Shown: positions 1-9,190, counted from the stretch's first letter. The stretch: 64,000 bases of DNA from Vibrio navarrensis (GCF_000764325.1 NZ_JMCG01000002.1:1116001-1180000), one strand, 5' to 3'. Translations and numbers: made by a program. The notes: generated by a model not told the origin, from the sequence alone.

Positions 1-147
1 CCAATCATTGCTTCAATCGACTTTGACCGCACAGGCACAACGCGCATCGGCAAGTACATTTTCAACCACAGCTTTATGATCCCTGGCTTACTTAGCATGG
101 TATTCAGCATTGGCTTTGGTCTGCTACTGACCAACATCTTGATGTAA
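1..147 (+). CDS. dcuA: C-terminal end of anaerobic C4-dicarboxylate transporter (Dcu family), partial
   Basis: The window opens inside a reading frame that ends at the TAA at 145-147; 48 residues are visible. It contains the Dcu-type ending FNHSFMIPG followed by a last hydrophobic helix ([18 protein letters not shown]). Dcu proteins are inner-membrane exchangers of fumarate, malate, aspartate and succinate used in anaerobic growth. In E. coli dcuA lies upstream of cutA and dsbD, and here dsbD follows, which favours DcuA over DcuB. Only the end is seen, so the paralogue assignment is uncertain. Confidence 0.75.
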   Translation, partial: PIIASIDFDRTGTTRIGKYIFNHSFMIPGLLSMVFSIGFGLLLTNILM

Positions 148-165
148 TTTGCTAGATACAGAATT

Positions 166-190
166 TAGGGGAACCTCGGTTCCCCTTTTT
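166..190 (+). terminator. Rho-independent terminator after dcu gene
   Basis: A nine-base stem (AGGGGAACC pairing with GGTTCCCCT, 167-175 with 178-186) is followed by a run of T, 20 bases after the stop codon of the Dcu transporter. It separates that gene from dsbD. Confidence 0.85.
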
Positions 191-260
191 CTTCGCCCGA
201 CATCACAAAGCCAATGCACGTGAAACTTTCTGCGCGGTTTCAGGGTCTGAGTGAGTTACA

Positions 261-544
261 CTAGGGTCTGTTGACCTTTTGAGATGATTTTTGCAGCAGT
301 TTGTGGATTCTTTGTGCAAGGCAGAGGCTTTGAATTGTAGGAGCCTACATGATAAGCCGATAACGCAGCAAAAAGGAGCCACAAACGCTGCCCGAAGGGT
401 TCGAGCTAGGCGCCCCCGCAAAAAGCGTTTTACTCTTTGTTGAGAGGTGTTTTGCTTAGAATGACTAGGCTACAAACCTCTCGCCGCGATTAAAACGCTT
501 TTATCTCGAACAAAATTTAACCGCAAAAGGTCAACAGACCCTAG
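261..544. repeat. MITE-like element with perfect 20-bp terminal inverted repeats
   Basis: The 20 bases at 261-280 (CTAGGGTCTGTTGACCTTTT) are the exact reverse complement of 525-544. The roughly 245-bp interior has no plausible gene on either strand. If the outer TA is read as a target duplication, the element runs GGGTC...GACCC flanked by TA, as expected for a non-autonomous element moved by an IS630/Tc1-like or IS5-like transposase; CTAG at both ends would also fit an IS5-type target. It ends only 29 bases before the dsbD start, so it probably supplies or disrupts the dsbD promoter region. The mobilising transposase is not in the window. Confidence 0.7.
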
Positions 545-573
545 CCACAACTTAAGTTTCGATCCCAAATATT

Positions 574-2370
574 ATGCGCGCATTGTTTACTCTCTTATTG
601 CTGGGTGCCATGACGTTTTCCGCACCCTCGCTTGCTCTGTTTGGCAATAGCCAGAATTCGGGCTTTTCCTCGGGAAGCAGTGAATTTGTCACTGTCGACC
701 AGGCTTTTCCATTTAATTCGTTCCAGCAAGGCAATCGCATCACCCTAGACTGGCAAGTGAAAGACGGCTACTACCTCTACCAGCAGCGTCTCTCTTTTAG
801 CGCCGAAAATGTCTCCCTCGGTGAGATTGAGATGGAAAACGGCCAGCCGTATCGCGATGAATTTTTTGGCGACGTCAACATCTACACGACGCCGCTGTTC
901 GTCAGCATTCCCCTGCAAGACTGGCAAAGCGGAGCAAAACTGATTGTGCAGTATCAAGGCTGCGCCAAAGCTGGCTTTTGCTACCCACCGGAAACGCGGG
1001 TGGTTGAGCTTGAGTCGTTTACTAATGGCCAAGCGCCAGCCGTGAAATCGTCTGCCCAACCTGCGGCCAGCAGCAAGACAGACGCATCAACACTTTCGCC
1101 CGCTGCGCCTTTAACCCAGCAAGATAAATTGGCTTCTGGCTTAGCTGATAACTGGTGGACACCACTGCTGTTTTTGGCGCTGGGCGTCGGTTTGGCCTTT
1201 ACTCCTTGCGTTCTGCCGATGTACCCGATCCTCACCAGTATCGTGCTCGGCGGCGGTCAGCTCAGCCAGCGACGCGCATTCGGCTTGGCACTGATCTATG
1301 TGCAAGGGATGGCGCTGACATACACGCTGCTTGGTTTGGTGGTCGCTTCCGCTGGCCTGCAATTTCAGGCGGCGATGCAACACCCATACGTGCTAATTGG
1401 CTTGAGTGTACTCTTTGTTGCCCTCGCTCTGTCGATGTTTGGCCTCTACACCTTGCAACTACCAAGTCGCGCGCAAACTTGGCTGAGTAACCTTAGCAAT
1501 CAGCAGCAAGGTGGTAGCAGCTTAGGCGTGTTTGCGATGGGGGCGATTTCTGGCTTGGTTTGCTCTCCTTGTACCACCGCGCCGCTCTCCGGTGCGCTGC
1601 TTTACGTGGCACAAAGCGGCGACTTGCTCACGGGCGGGGTGGCGTTGTATGCACTCGCCATGGGCATGGGCATTCCGCTGATCCTAGTGGCGGTGTTTGG
1701 CAACAAACTCTTGCCGAAAGCAGGCGGCTGGATGGAGCGCGTCAAAATCCTGTTTGGCTTTGTACTACTCGCCGCGCCTATTTTCCTGCTGGAACGCATT
1801 CTTCCCGAACTGTGGTCGACCGCCTTATGGTCAGTGTTAGGCATCGCCGCATTTGGCTGGCTTTACCATGTCAAAAATAGCTTAGAGTTTGGTGGCTGGA
1901 AGCAAAGTGCGCTGGGTATCATCGCCGTGCTCGGTCTACTCGCCTCGGCGCAGCCTGCGTTGCACTATTGGTATGCGCCGCAAAGCGCATCGACGTCCGT
2001 AAACGAGGTGCGCTTCACGCGCATCAGCTCCGTGGACGACTTACAGCAGCAACTGCAATTCGCCAAACAAGCCGGTAAACCTGTGATGCTCGATTTTTAT
2101 GCCGACTGGTGTGTGGCGTGTAAAGAGTTTGAGAAATACACTTTTCACGATGTTCAGGTCGCGGCGAAGTTGCAGCAATTTGTCTTGCTACAAGCTGATG
2201 TGACGCGCAATCAAGCGCAAGACATTGAGCTGCTACAACATCTGCAAGTGCTCGGTTTGCCAACCATCGAGTTTTGGGATGCACAAGGAAACCCCGTTTC
2301 AAACGCGCGGCTAACTGGCTTTATGCCAGCCGAACCCTTCTTAGCGCATCTGGACGCGCTTACTCCATAA
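574..2370 (+). CDS. dsbD: Thiol:disulfide interchange protein DsbD
   Basis: DsbD carries electrons from cytoplasmic thioredoxin across the inner membrane to DsbC, DsbG and cytochrome c maturation proteins. The 598-residue protein has the full family architecture: a signal peptide (first ~20 residues), a periplasmic alpha domain with its cysteine pair (GCAKAGFC, near residues 130-137), a central domain of about eight membrane helices with the redox cysteines in [10 protein letters not shown] and [10 protein letters not shown], and a C-terminal thioredoxin-like gamma domain with the active site [10 protein letters not shown]. The ATG at 574 places the signal peptide correctly but has no strong ribosome binding site, because the upstream DNA is the MITE-like element ending at 544. 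In E. coli cutA lies between dcuA and dsbD; it is absent here. A terminator follows at 2378. Confidence 0.95.
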   Translation: MRALFTLLLLGAMTFSAPSLALFGNSQNSGFSSGSSEFVTVDQAFPFNSFQQGNRITLDWQVKDGYYLYQQRLSFSAENVSLGEIEMENGQPYRDEFFGDVNIYTTPLFVSIPLQDWQSGAKLIVQYQGCAKAGFCYPPETRVVELESFTNGQAPAVKSSAQPAASSKTDASTLSPAAPLTQQDKLASGLADNWWTPLLFLALGVGLAFTPCVLPMYPILTSIVLGGGQLSQRRAFGLALIYVQGMALTYTLLGLVVASAGLQFQAAMQHPYVLIGLSVLFVALALSMFGLYTLQLPSRAQTWLSNLSNQQQGGSSLGVFAMGAISGLVCSPCTTAPLSGALLYVAQSGDLLTGGVALYALAMGMGIPLILVAVFGNKLLPKAGGWMERVKILFGFVLLAAPIFLLERILPELWSTALWSVLGIAAFGWLYHVKNSLEFGGWKQSALGIIAVLGLLASAQPALHYWYAPQSASTSVNEVRFTRISSVDDLQQQLQFAKQAGKPVMLDFYADWCVACKEFEKYTFHDVQVAAKLQQFVLLQADVTRNQAQDIELLQHLQVLGLPTIEFWDAQGNPVSNARLTGFMPAEPFLAHLDALTP

Positions 2371-2377
2371 CACTTTC

Positions 2378-2411
2378 AAACGCCAGCGAGATACCTCTCT
2401 GGCGTTTTCCT
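2378..2411 (+). terminator. Terminator after dsbD
   Basis: Stem AAACGCCAG (2378-2386) pairs with CTGGCGTTT (2399-2407) around a 12-base loop and runs into a short T/C tract, eight bases after the dsbD stop. Confidence 0.75.
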
Positions 2412-2558
2412 TTGCCGATTTCTCATTTCCTTTCTCGTGTATATGCAAGAAATCTAATAAAAGTCGATTTACATCAGACTTTTAGCGGATAAATATTGTC
2501 CAGCAAGGCAAAGCTGACAATAATTCTATTAACGAATTAGTAAAAAGCGCTTAACGTC

Positions 2559-3188
2559 ATGGACTCGACCTACACCATTATCATTGCCGACGATCACCCT
2601 CTTTTTCGCAACGCCCTGTTTCAGTCGGTGCACATGGCGGTCAGCGGCGCCAATTTACTTGAAGCCGATTCTCTAGAAGCACTGCTCAATCTACTGGCAC
2701 GTGAAGAAGAGCCAGATCTGTTGCTGCTGGATCTCAAAATGCCGGGCGCCAATGGCATGTCGGGGTTGATCCAACTGCGCGCGGAATACCCGGATTTACC
2801 GATTGTGGTGGTCTCTGCTAGCGAGGAACCGTCCGTGGTAACCCAAGTGAAAAGCCACGGCGCTTTCGGTTTTATTCCCAAATCGAGCGATATGCGAACC
2901 CTTATCGCCGCACTCAACCAAGTGCTCAATGGCGACCCCTATTTCCCGGAAGGTTTGATCATCAATAACGCCGCGTGTAATGATTTGGCGGAGAAAATCG
3001 CCGCGTTGACGCCCCAGCAATATAAAGTACTGGGCATGCTCTCTGATGGCTTACTCAACAAACAGATCGCTTACGAGCTCAACGTTTCTGAAGCGACCAT
3101 CAAAGCGCACATGACGGCAATTTTCCGCAAACTGGACGTGAAAAACCGCACTCAAGCGGTCATTCTGCTTAAAGAGATGAGCGAGTAA
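2559..3188 (+). CDS. crbR: LuxR-type response regulator CrbR (acetate switch)
   Basis: A 209-residue NarL/LuxR-family response regulator. The N-terminal receiver domain has the acidic pair D11/D12 and the expected phospho-acceptor D58 in LLLLDLKMPG. The C-terminal LuxR-type helix-turn-helix (about 145-205) includes LTPQQYKVLGMLSDG and NKQIAYELNVSEATIKAHM. In V. cholerae the regulator beside dsbD and nhaP2 is CrbR, which with the sensor CrbS turns on acs for acetate scavenging. Here the CrbS-like kinase (12172-15606), actP and acs are all in the same window. The family call is certain; the CrbR name rests on neighbours and the presence of its partners. The gene converges with the nhaP2 remnant, and the two stop codons are one base apart. 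Confidence 0.88.
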   Translation: MDSTYTIIIADDHPLFRNALFQSVHMAVSGANLLEADSLEALLNLLAREEEPDLLLLDLKMPGANGMSGLIQLRAEYPDLPIVVVSASEEPSVVTQVKSHGAFGFIPKSSDMRTLIAALNQVLNGDPYFPEGLIINNAACNDLAEKIAALTPQQYKVLGMLSDGLLNKQIAYELNVSEATIKAHMTAIFRKLDVKNRTQAVILLKEMSE

Positions 3189-3199
3189 CTTACTCGCTC
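3179..3199. terminator. Bidirectional palindrome formed by converging gene ends
   Basis: A perfect 10-bp inverted repeat (GAGCGAGTAA, one base, TTACTCGCTC) contains the stop codons of crbR on the plus strand and nhaP2 on the minus strand. Both reading frames end in Ser-Glu-stop. There is no T tract, so termination function is inferred from symmetry and position. Confidence 0.5.
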
Positions 3200-4948
3200 G
3201 TTGGCGCTTGACTATCGTCGGTAGGTAGACACAAACCGACTTTCGTCACCTGCCAATCCACCACATCCGCGACCACCCAGCGCAATCCTTGCCATTCAAA
3301 ATGGTCACCCAATACTGGGGTTGCGCCCAAGTGTTCCGTCACTAGCTCCTTAAGAGTCGTGTCACCACTGACATCGCCGAGATCTAAGCCATAGGCCATC
3401 GCCATGTCAGACAGTTTCGCTTCGACATCCAAGAAAAAATCACCGAAGAAGCGGGCAAACGAGGCTTTCTCTGGCGCTTCACTAAACAGTTGGCTGAAAC
3501 AGTTGGCTGAGCGCTTCGAGATCTTTTTCTTGCCCAAGCACACACAAGGTATCGCCCTCTTCGAGTTTGGTGCTGCCCGATGGGTGCAGTAACTGCTGCT
3601 GGCGAAACACTGCTGCAATACGTGTCCCTTCAGGCAAAAACAAGTTGCGTAGAGGCTCGCCGATGCACCATTTGTCTTGTTTCAGTTTATAGATAAGCAG
3701 CTCCCACTCGCTGGTAGGGAAAATTTCGACGCCTGTGCGCGAAATCGGCTCGGGCTTGGAAGGCAGTTCCACTTTGGCCAGCGCCATGCTTTTGGTTAAC
3801 GTACCGCCCTGCACAATCAGCGAAACCATAACGACGAAAAACGCCAGATTGAAATAGAGCTGTGCGTCCGGCAGACCCGCCATCATCGGGAAAACCGCCA
3901 AGATGATCGGCACCGCGCCTCGCAACCCGACCCAAGAGATGAACCATTTCTGGCGTGCGGTAAAGCTCTTAAACGGCAACAGCCCAATCCACACCGAGAT
4001 TGGCCGCGCGAAGAGAATCATACCAAACGCCAGTGCCAAACCGGGCACCGCGATGTCCAACAAGTTGGACGGCTTCACCAACAGCCCCAACACTAAGAAC
4101 ATGCCGATTTGCGCCAACCAAGTCATGCCATCCAACACGTTGAGAATCGAGTGGCGGCTGCGCGTTGGGCGGTTACCAATCAGCAATCCCACTAAATAAA
4201 TCGACAAAATACCACTGCCGCCGAGAGCATTCGACAGGGCGAAAATAATCAAACCGCCACTGATGGTCAGAATTGAATAAAGCCCTTCCGGTAGCTGACT
4301 GCGATTGATTATTTTCAACAAAAGCCAGCCGCCAGAAAGCCCGAGCAGAGCGCCAATACCAAACTGCTTAACAAAACTGAGCGCTAAAAATCCAGCGCTG
4401 AGGCCGCTCTCGCTACTGCCGAGCACCGCAATCATGGTCACGGTGAGAAACACCGCCATTGGATCGTTGGTACCGGATTCAATCTCCAAGGTTGAACCAA
4501 CCCGCTCATTCAAGCTGCGCCCTTTCAATAGCGAAAACACCGCTGCGGCATCGGTCGAACCGACGATCGCACCAACCAAAATGCCTTGCAGTAAATCGAG
4601 GTCAAACAGCCACGTTGCCATCAATCCGGTCAATAATGTCGTGATGGCAACCCCAACCGTGGCGAGCGAAACCGAAGGCCAAAAGGCAACCCGAAAACTG
4701 GCCACGCGAGTACGCATTCCCCCGTCGAGCAAGATGATAGCCAGCGCTAAATTACTCACCAGATAGGCGATCGGGTAGTTATCAAATAAAATGCCACCAA
4801 CGCCGTCTTCCCCTGCCAGCATACCGACAGCGAGAAAAACGAGCAGAATTGGAATCCCCAATTTTGAGGACACCGGGCTGAGGAGCACACTGAGCGCAAT
4901 AAGCAGTGCACCAATCAGAAAAAAGCCGTTGATTGTGTTTGCGTCCAC
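3190..4948 (-). pseudogene. nhaP2: K+(Na+)/H+ antiporter NhaP2/CvrA, frameshifted by a 13-bp tandem duplication
   Basis: NhaP2 (CPA1 family) exchanges cytoplasmic K+ or Na+ for protons at the inner membrane. The membrane part is intact, with about 12 helices and family motifs such as [12 protein letters not shown] and [14 protein letters not shown], followed by the start of the cytoplasmic TrkA-C domain. The frame then hits a premature stop at 3482 after the sequence LSQLF. The downstream region 3190-3483 encodes the missing ~97 residues (SEAPEKASF...) in another frame. The cause is visible: a 13-bp unit is present twice in tandem (3484-3509), and removing one copy restores one frame of about 581 residues, close to the usual length. 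The chosen start is GTG at 4948, six bases after GGGAG; an upstream ATG at 4996 lacks a ribosome site. A truncated product lacking the C-terminal domain may still be made. Confidence 0.88.
3484..3509 (-). repeat. Perfect 13-bp tandem duplication inside nhaP2
   Basis: On the plus strand AAACAGTTGGCTG occurs at 3484-3496 and again at 3497-3509 without a gap. Thirteen is not a multiple of three, so the second copy shifts the nhaP2 frame and creates the stop at 3482-3484. Confidence 0.95.
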
Positions 4949-5136
4949 TTTCTCCCTCCCTTTAGTTAAATTGTTGTTATTTGCAGCGAAAGCCAACGTG
5001 TTTAGCCTAACTATTTTGCACGAAAACGTGACTCTTTATCGAAAAGTTTATGTAAACAATTGAGTTTTTTCTGTCTAATTTAGCGTCACTATGTTGCCGA
5101 TGTGCGTATACGACATGAAAATGCGCCAGCAAAGCC

Positions 5137-6452
5137 CTGAGGAATCCCCTAATGATTTTGATAAAAATCATTAAGTTAAGGTAGATACACATCTTGTCAT
5201 ATGATCAAATGGTTTCAATCAGACAACAAGATGTGCGAACTCGATATTTTACACGACTCTCTTTACCAATTCTGCCCTGAATTACACTTAAAACGACTCA
5301 ACAGCTTAACGTTGGCTTGCCACGCATTACTTGACTGTAAAACCCTCACTCTTACCGAACTTGGCCGCAACCTGCCAACCAAAGCGAGAACAAAACATAA
5401 CATCAAACGCATCGACCGATTGTTAGGTAATCGTCACCTCCACAAAGAGCGACTCGCTGTATACCGTTGGCATGCTAGCTTTATCTGTTCGGGCAATACG
5501 ATGCCTATTGTACTTGTTGACTGGTCTGATATTCGTGAGCAAAAACGGCTTATGGTATTGCGAGCTTCAGTCGCACTACACGGTCGTTCTGTTACTCTTT
5601 ATGAGAAAGCGTTCCCGCTTTCAGAGCAGTGTTCAAAGAAAGCTCATGACCAATTTCTAGCCGACCTTGCAAGCATTCTACCGAGTAACACCACACCGCT
5701 CATTGTCAGTGATGCTGGCTTTAAAGTGCCATGGTATAAATCCGTTGAGAAGCTGGGTTGGTACTGGTTAAGTCGAGTAAGAGGAAAAGTACAATATGCA
5801 GACCTAGGAGCGGAAAACTTGAAACCTATCAGCAGCTTACACGACATGTCATCAAGTCACTCAAAGACTTTAGGCGATAAGAGGCTGACTAAAAGCAATC
5901 CAATCTCATGCCAAATTCTATTGTATAAATCTCGCCCTAAAGGCCGAAAAAATCAGCGCTCGACACGGACTCATTGTCATCACCCGTCACCTAAAATCTA
6001 CTCTGCGTCGGCAAAGGAGCCATGGGTTCTAGCCACTAACTTACCTGTTGAAATTCGAACACCCAAACAACTTGTTAATATCTATTCGAAGCGAATGCAG
6101 ATTGAAGAGACCTTCCGAGATTTGAAAAGCCCTGCCTACGGACTAGGCCTACGCCATAGCCGAACGAGCAGCTCAGAGCGTTTTGATATCATGCTGCTAA
6201 TCGCCCTGATGCTTCAACTAACATGTTGGCTTGCGGGCGTTCATGCTCAGAAACAAGGTTGGGACAAGCACTTCCAAGCTAACACCGTCAGAAATCGAAA
6301 CGTACTCTCAACAGTGCGCTTAGGCATGGAAGTTTTGCGGCATTCTGGCTACACAATAACAAGGGAAGACTTACTCGTAGCTGCAACCCTGCTTGCTCAA
6401 AATCTATTCAAACATGGTTACGCTTTGGAGAAATTATGAGGGGATCCCTCAG
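5137..6452 (+). mobile_element. IS10-like insertion sequence (IS4 family)
   Basis: The element is 1316 bp. The left end reads CTGAGGAATCCCCT (from 5137) and the right end is its near inverted repeat, ending GGGGATCCCTCAG at 6452. It is flanked by a 9-bp target duplication: AGCAAAGCC (5128-5136) and CGCAAAGCC (6453-6461), identical at eight positions, with a core resembling the IS10 target GCTNAGC. The single transposase is a close match to my memory of IS10-Right, but the element is about 13 bp shorter than the usual 1329 bp; the missing bases seem to lie just before the transposase start. The left end has AATC where the right end has GATC, so that Dam site is lost. It sits between nhaP2 and the yjcH-actP pair. 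Confidence 0.93.
5231..6439 (+). CDS. IS10-type transposase (IS4 family, DDE)
   Basis: A 402-residue transposase starting MCELDILHDS, the usual IS10 start. The catalytic residues are in place: D97 in VLVDWSD, D161 in IVSDAGF, and the YREK-like region KRMQIEETFRDL with the catalytic glutamate near residue 292. The frame is also open upstream to an ATG at 5201, but those ten codons come from the normally non-coding leader joined in frame by the apparent small deletion, so I take 5231 as the start. A few residues differ from the IS10-Right protein as I remember it (for example NLKPIS in place of NWKPIS, and GDKRL in place of GYKRL). The frame is complete; activity cannot be judged. Confidence 0.93.
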   Translation: MCELDILHDSLYQFCPELHLKRLNSLTLACHALLDCKTLTLTELGRNLPTKARTKHNIKRIDRLLGNRHLHKERLAVYRWHASFICSGNTMPIVLVDWSDIREQKRLMVLRASVALHGRSVTLYEKAFPLSEQCSKKAHDQFLADLASILPSNTTPLIVSDAGFKVPWYKSVEKLGWYWLSRVRGKVQYADLGAENLKPISSLHDMSSSHSKTLGDKRLTKSNPISCQILLYKSRPKGRKNQRSTRTHCHHPSPKIYSASAKEPWVLATNLPVEIRTPKQLVNIYSKRMQIEETFRDLKSPAYGLGLRHSRTSSSERFDIMLLIALMLQLTCWLAGVHAQKQGWDKHFQANTVRNRNVLSTVRLGMEVLRHSGYTITREDLLVAATLLAQNLFKHGYALEKL

Positions 6453-6691
6453 CGCAAAGCCTGCGAGGCAAAACTAATCTAGGTCGATTTCTTAGACCTT
6501 TGGCTAAATTAACATCATGTTAACATCACATTTTCCTGCCGTATCCTGCGTCAATCGACCTTTTGAGCTGATTTATCCCACCATTTGACCCGACTAAAGT
6601 TGCACAGATCTGTTGATTTTTCGCTGCTATCTTAGGAAGTGTAACATTACGTTAACACATCTATTCAGACGAGAAACACAAGGAGAAGGCC

Positions 6692-6958
6692 ATGGCGTTC
6701 GAATCAACAGAACATGCTCAAGCCTACTGGAAGGAAAACTTGGGGATCATGGGATCACTGCTAGCAGTGTGGTTTTTGGTGTCTTATGGCGCTGGAATTT
6801 TATTTGTCGAACCGCTAAATGCGATTCAATTTGGTGGTTTCAAATTAGGATTTTGGTTCGCGCAGCAAGGGTCGATCTACACCTTTGTAGCGCTGATCTT
6901 TGTTTATGTGGCACGGATGAACGCCCTAGACAAAAAGTACAACGTACAGGAAGACTAA
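6692..6958 (+). CDS. yjcH: DUF485 inner-membrane protein, YjcH type
   Basis: An 88-residue protein with two membrane helices (about residues 20-40 and 58-78) and the DUF485 pattern. It has a good ribosome binding site (AAGGAGAAGG) before the ATG. DUF485 genes almost always precede acetate/solute symporter genes, as here, where actP starts 12 bases after the stop. Its biochemical role is not known; co-translation suggests a small partner subunit of the symporter. The 239-bp upstream region between the IS10 copy and the start must hold the actP promoter; CrbR is the likely activator, but I could not define a site. Confidence 0.9.
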   Translation: MAFESTEHAQAYWKENLGIMGSLLAVWFLVSYGAGILFVEPLNAIQFGGFKLGFWFAQQGSIYTFVALIFVYVARMNALDKKYNVQED

Positions 6959-6970
6959 GAGGTTTAGAAA

Positions 6971-8674
6971 ATGGATATTCAAACTTGGACGTTTATTCTG
7001 GTTGGTCTCACCTTCGCCCTGTATATCGGTATCGCTATCTGGGCACGTGCGGGATCAACCAGTGAGTTCTACGTTGCTGGCGGTGGTGTTCACCCTGTTG
7101 CCAACGGCATGGCAACCGCCGCGGACTGGATGTCAGCCGCGTCGTTTATCTCAATGGCAGGGATTATCTCCTTCATCGGCTACGATGGCACGGTTTACCT
7201 AATGGGTTGGACCGGTGGCTATGTGCTACTTGCGCTGTGTCTTGCTCCTTATTTGCGTAAGTTTGGTAAATTTACCGTGCCCGATTTTATCGGTGACCGT
7301 TACTACTCAAGAACGGCGCGTATGGTCGCGGTATTTTGTGCCATCTTCGTCTCCTTTACTTACGTAGCAGGTCAGATGCGTGGCGTGGGCGTGGTATTTG
7401 CGCGCTTCCTCGAAGTTGACATCAATATGGGTATCATCATCGGTATGGCAATCGTCTTCTTCTACGCGGTAATGGGCGGGATGAAAGGCATTACTTATAC
7501 TCAGGTAGCTCAATACTGCGTACTGATCTTCGCCTTTATGGTCCCTGCGATTTTCACCTCGCTTATGATGACAGGTAACCCTGTCCCTCAGCTTGGCTTT
7601 GGTTCTACCATGGCGGGCAGCGATGAGTACCTACTCACCAAACTGGACGGCTTGACTCAGGAACTGGGCTTTACCGCCTATACCGACGGCTCGAAGAGTA
7701 TGGTTGACGTCTTCTTCATCTGTGCGGCCCTCATGGTCGGTACAGCGGGACTTCCACACGTTATTATTCGCTTCTTTACGGTTCCGAAAGTATCTGATGC
7801 ACGTATCTCTGCCGGTTGGGCTCTGGTCTTCATCGCGTTCTTGTACACCACGGCACCTGCGGTAGCCGCGTTTGCTCGCGTGAACATGATTGACACCATC
7901 AACGGTCCAGACATGCAAGGCGTGGCAGCAGCCGATGCACCAAGCTGGTTTAAAAACTGGGAAAGTACTGGCCTAGTCAAATGGGAAGATAAGAACGGCG
8001 ACGGCAAGATGTTCTATGCGGGCGATGCTCGTAACGAAATGACCATCAACAATGACATCATCGTACTGGCTTCGCCTGAGCTAGCGAAACTGCCAAACTG
8101 GGTGGTCGCTCTGTTGGCCGCAGGTGGCTTGGCGGCGGCACTCTCGACCGCAGCAGGTCTACTACTGGTTATCTCAACCTCGATCTCACACGATTTACTG
8201 AAGAAAGGCTTTAAGCCGGATATGACCGACAAGCAGGAGCTGAGGGCCGCCCGGATAGGCGCAGCACTGGCGATTATCGGTGCAGGCTATCTGGGTATTA
8301 ACCCTCCCGGCTTTGTAGCGCAAGTGGTGGCATTCGCCTTCGGCTTGGCAGCCGCTTCGTTCTTCCCGGCGATTATTCTTGGTATCTTCTATAAGAAGAT
8401 GAATAAAGAAGGCGCGATTGCCGGTATGTTGTCAGGTATTGCGTTTACCGCGGCTTACATCATCTACTTTAAGTTCATCAATCCAGCAGCCAGCACTCCA
8501 GACAACTGGTGGTTTGGTATCAGCCCTGAAGGGATTGGTACGCTGGGTATGTGCTTGAACTTTGTTGTCTCTATCGTAGTGAACAAGTTCACCGCCGAAG
8601 TACCCAAAGATGTACAAGATATGGTCGAGTCTATCCGTTATCCAAAAGGAGCTGGTGCTGCGCACGACCACTAA
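6971..8674 (+). CDS. actP: Sodium:solute symporter, ActP-like (acetate/glycolate family)
   Basis: A 567-residue protein of the SSS/SLC5 family with about 13 membrane helices. Family signatures include GGGVHPVANGMATAADWMSAASFI near the N-terminus, the helix GTAGLPHVIIRFFTVP (about 255-270) and AALSTAAGLLLVISTSISHDL (about 385-405). It takes up acetate or related monocarboxylates, feeding acetyl-CoA synthetase encoded at 19782. A soluble loop before the AALSTAAG helix contains EDKNGDGKM, which resembles an EF-hand calcium loop. It forms an operon with yjcH and is followed by a strong terminator. The exact substrate is inferred from context with crbR, crbS and acs. Confidence 0.88.
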   Translation: MDIQTWTFILVGLTFALYIGIAIWARAGSTSEFYVAGGGVHPVANGMATAADWMSAASFISMAGIISFIGYDGTVYLMGWTGGYVLLALCLAPYLRKFGKFTVPDFIGDRYYSRTARMVAVFCAIFVSFTYVAGQMRGVGVVFARFLEVDINMGIIIGMAIVFFYAVMGGMKGITYTQVAQYCVLIFAFMVPAIFTSLMMTGNPVPQLGFGSTMAGSDEYLLTKLDGLTQELGFTAYTDGSKSMVDVFFICAALMVGTAGLPHVIIRFFTVPKVSDARISAGWALVFIAFLYTTAPAVAAFARVNMIDTINGPDMQGVAAADAPSWFKNWESTGLVKWEDKNGDGKMFYAGDARNEMTINNDIIVLASPELAKLPNWVVALLAAGGLAAALSTAAGLLLVISTSISHDLLKKGFKPDMTDKQELRAARIGAALAIIGAGYLGINPPGFVAQVVAFAFGLAAASFFPAIILGIFYKKMNKEGAIAGMLSGIAFTAAYIIYFKFINPAASTPDNWWFGISPEGIGTLGMCLNFVVSIVVNKFTAEVPKDVQDMVESIRYPKGAGAAHDH

Positions 8675-8720
8675 TAAGACTCACGAGCTTTATTGTAGGG
8701 ATTGAGCTCCGTGGAAAAGC

Positions 8721-8752
8721 AAAGCCGATGCAACTGCATCGGCTTTTTGTTT
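8721..8752 (+). terminator. Terminator after actP
   Basis: Stem AAAGCCGATGC pairs with GCATCGGCTTT around AACT and is followed by TTTTGTTTT. It marks the right edge of the core acetate operon; AT-rich accessory DNA begins immediately after. Confidence 0.9.
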
Positions 8753-9190
8753 TAAATTAACAATTTTCTTAATTTCACAACAAATTAGAGATTTATTCCA
8801 GAATGAAAAATCTTTCTCATATTAAAAATAAATATCCAATATATTAGGCATCATTTGCACACGGAATGAAAATGAACATCACCAAGTTGATAGTAACATT
8901 ATTCTTAGTTCTTTTTTCATCAGTAAGCCAAGGTACTATGTTAAACATCTTTGATTTATTTAAAAAAAATGAGTATGTCTTAAGTCCAGAGATCTCTGGA
9001 CACCTGACTCAAGACGGACAAGCATTGGCAAATAGAGAAGTTTATCTTGAAGGCGGGTTCTTAGAACATCGATATAACCATAAGACACAAACCGATCTGA
9101 ATGGATATTTCCATTTTGAGCCTATGATTCATGCTCAGTGGCTGAAGAAATCTCCATTAAATCAGGCTTACTCTTACTTTGGCATTTACT
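8750..9190 (+). repeat. Direct repeat copy 1 (~440 bp, upstream region plus 5' half of the first paralogue)
   Basis: This segment is nearly identical to 10271-10711, offset by 1521 bp. It covers about 115 bp of untranslated upstream DNA and the first ~108 codons of the gene. The two copies differ at only a handful of positions, for example CTTAATTT versus GTTAATTT and AAAATAAAT versus AAAATTAAT. Beyond it the genes diverge sharply. Confidence 0.92.

Noticed and set aside
4949-4996. Upstream ATG at 4996 as the nhaP2 start
   Set aside because: The extra 16 residues are Asn/Lys-rich and overlap the GGGAGGGAG ribosome site that serves the GTG at 4948.
6552-6573. Stretch upstream of yjcH (CGACCTTTTGAGCTGATTT) resembling the start of the 261-544 element
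   Set aside because: The match is only about 20 bases with no partner end at the expected distance, so a relic cannot be told from chance.
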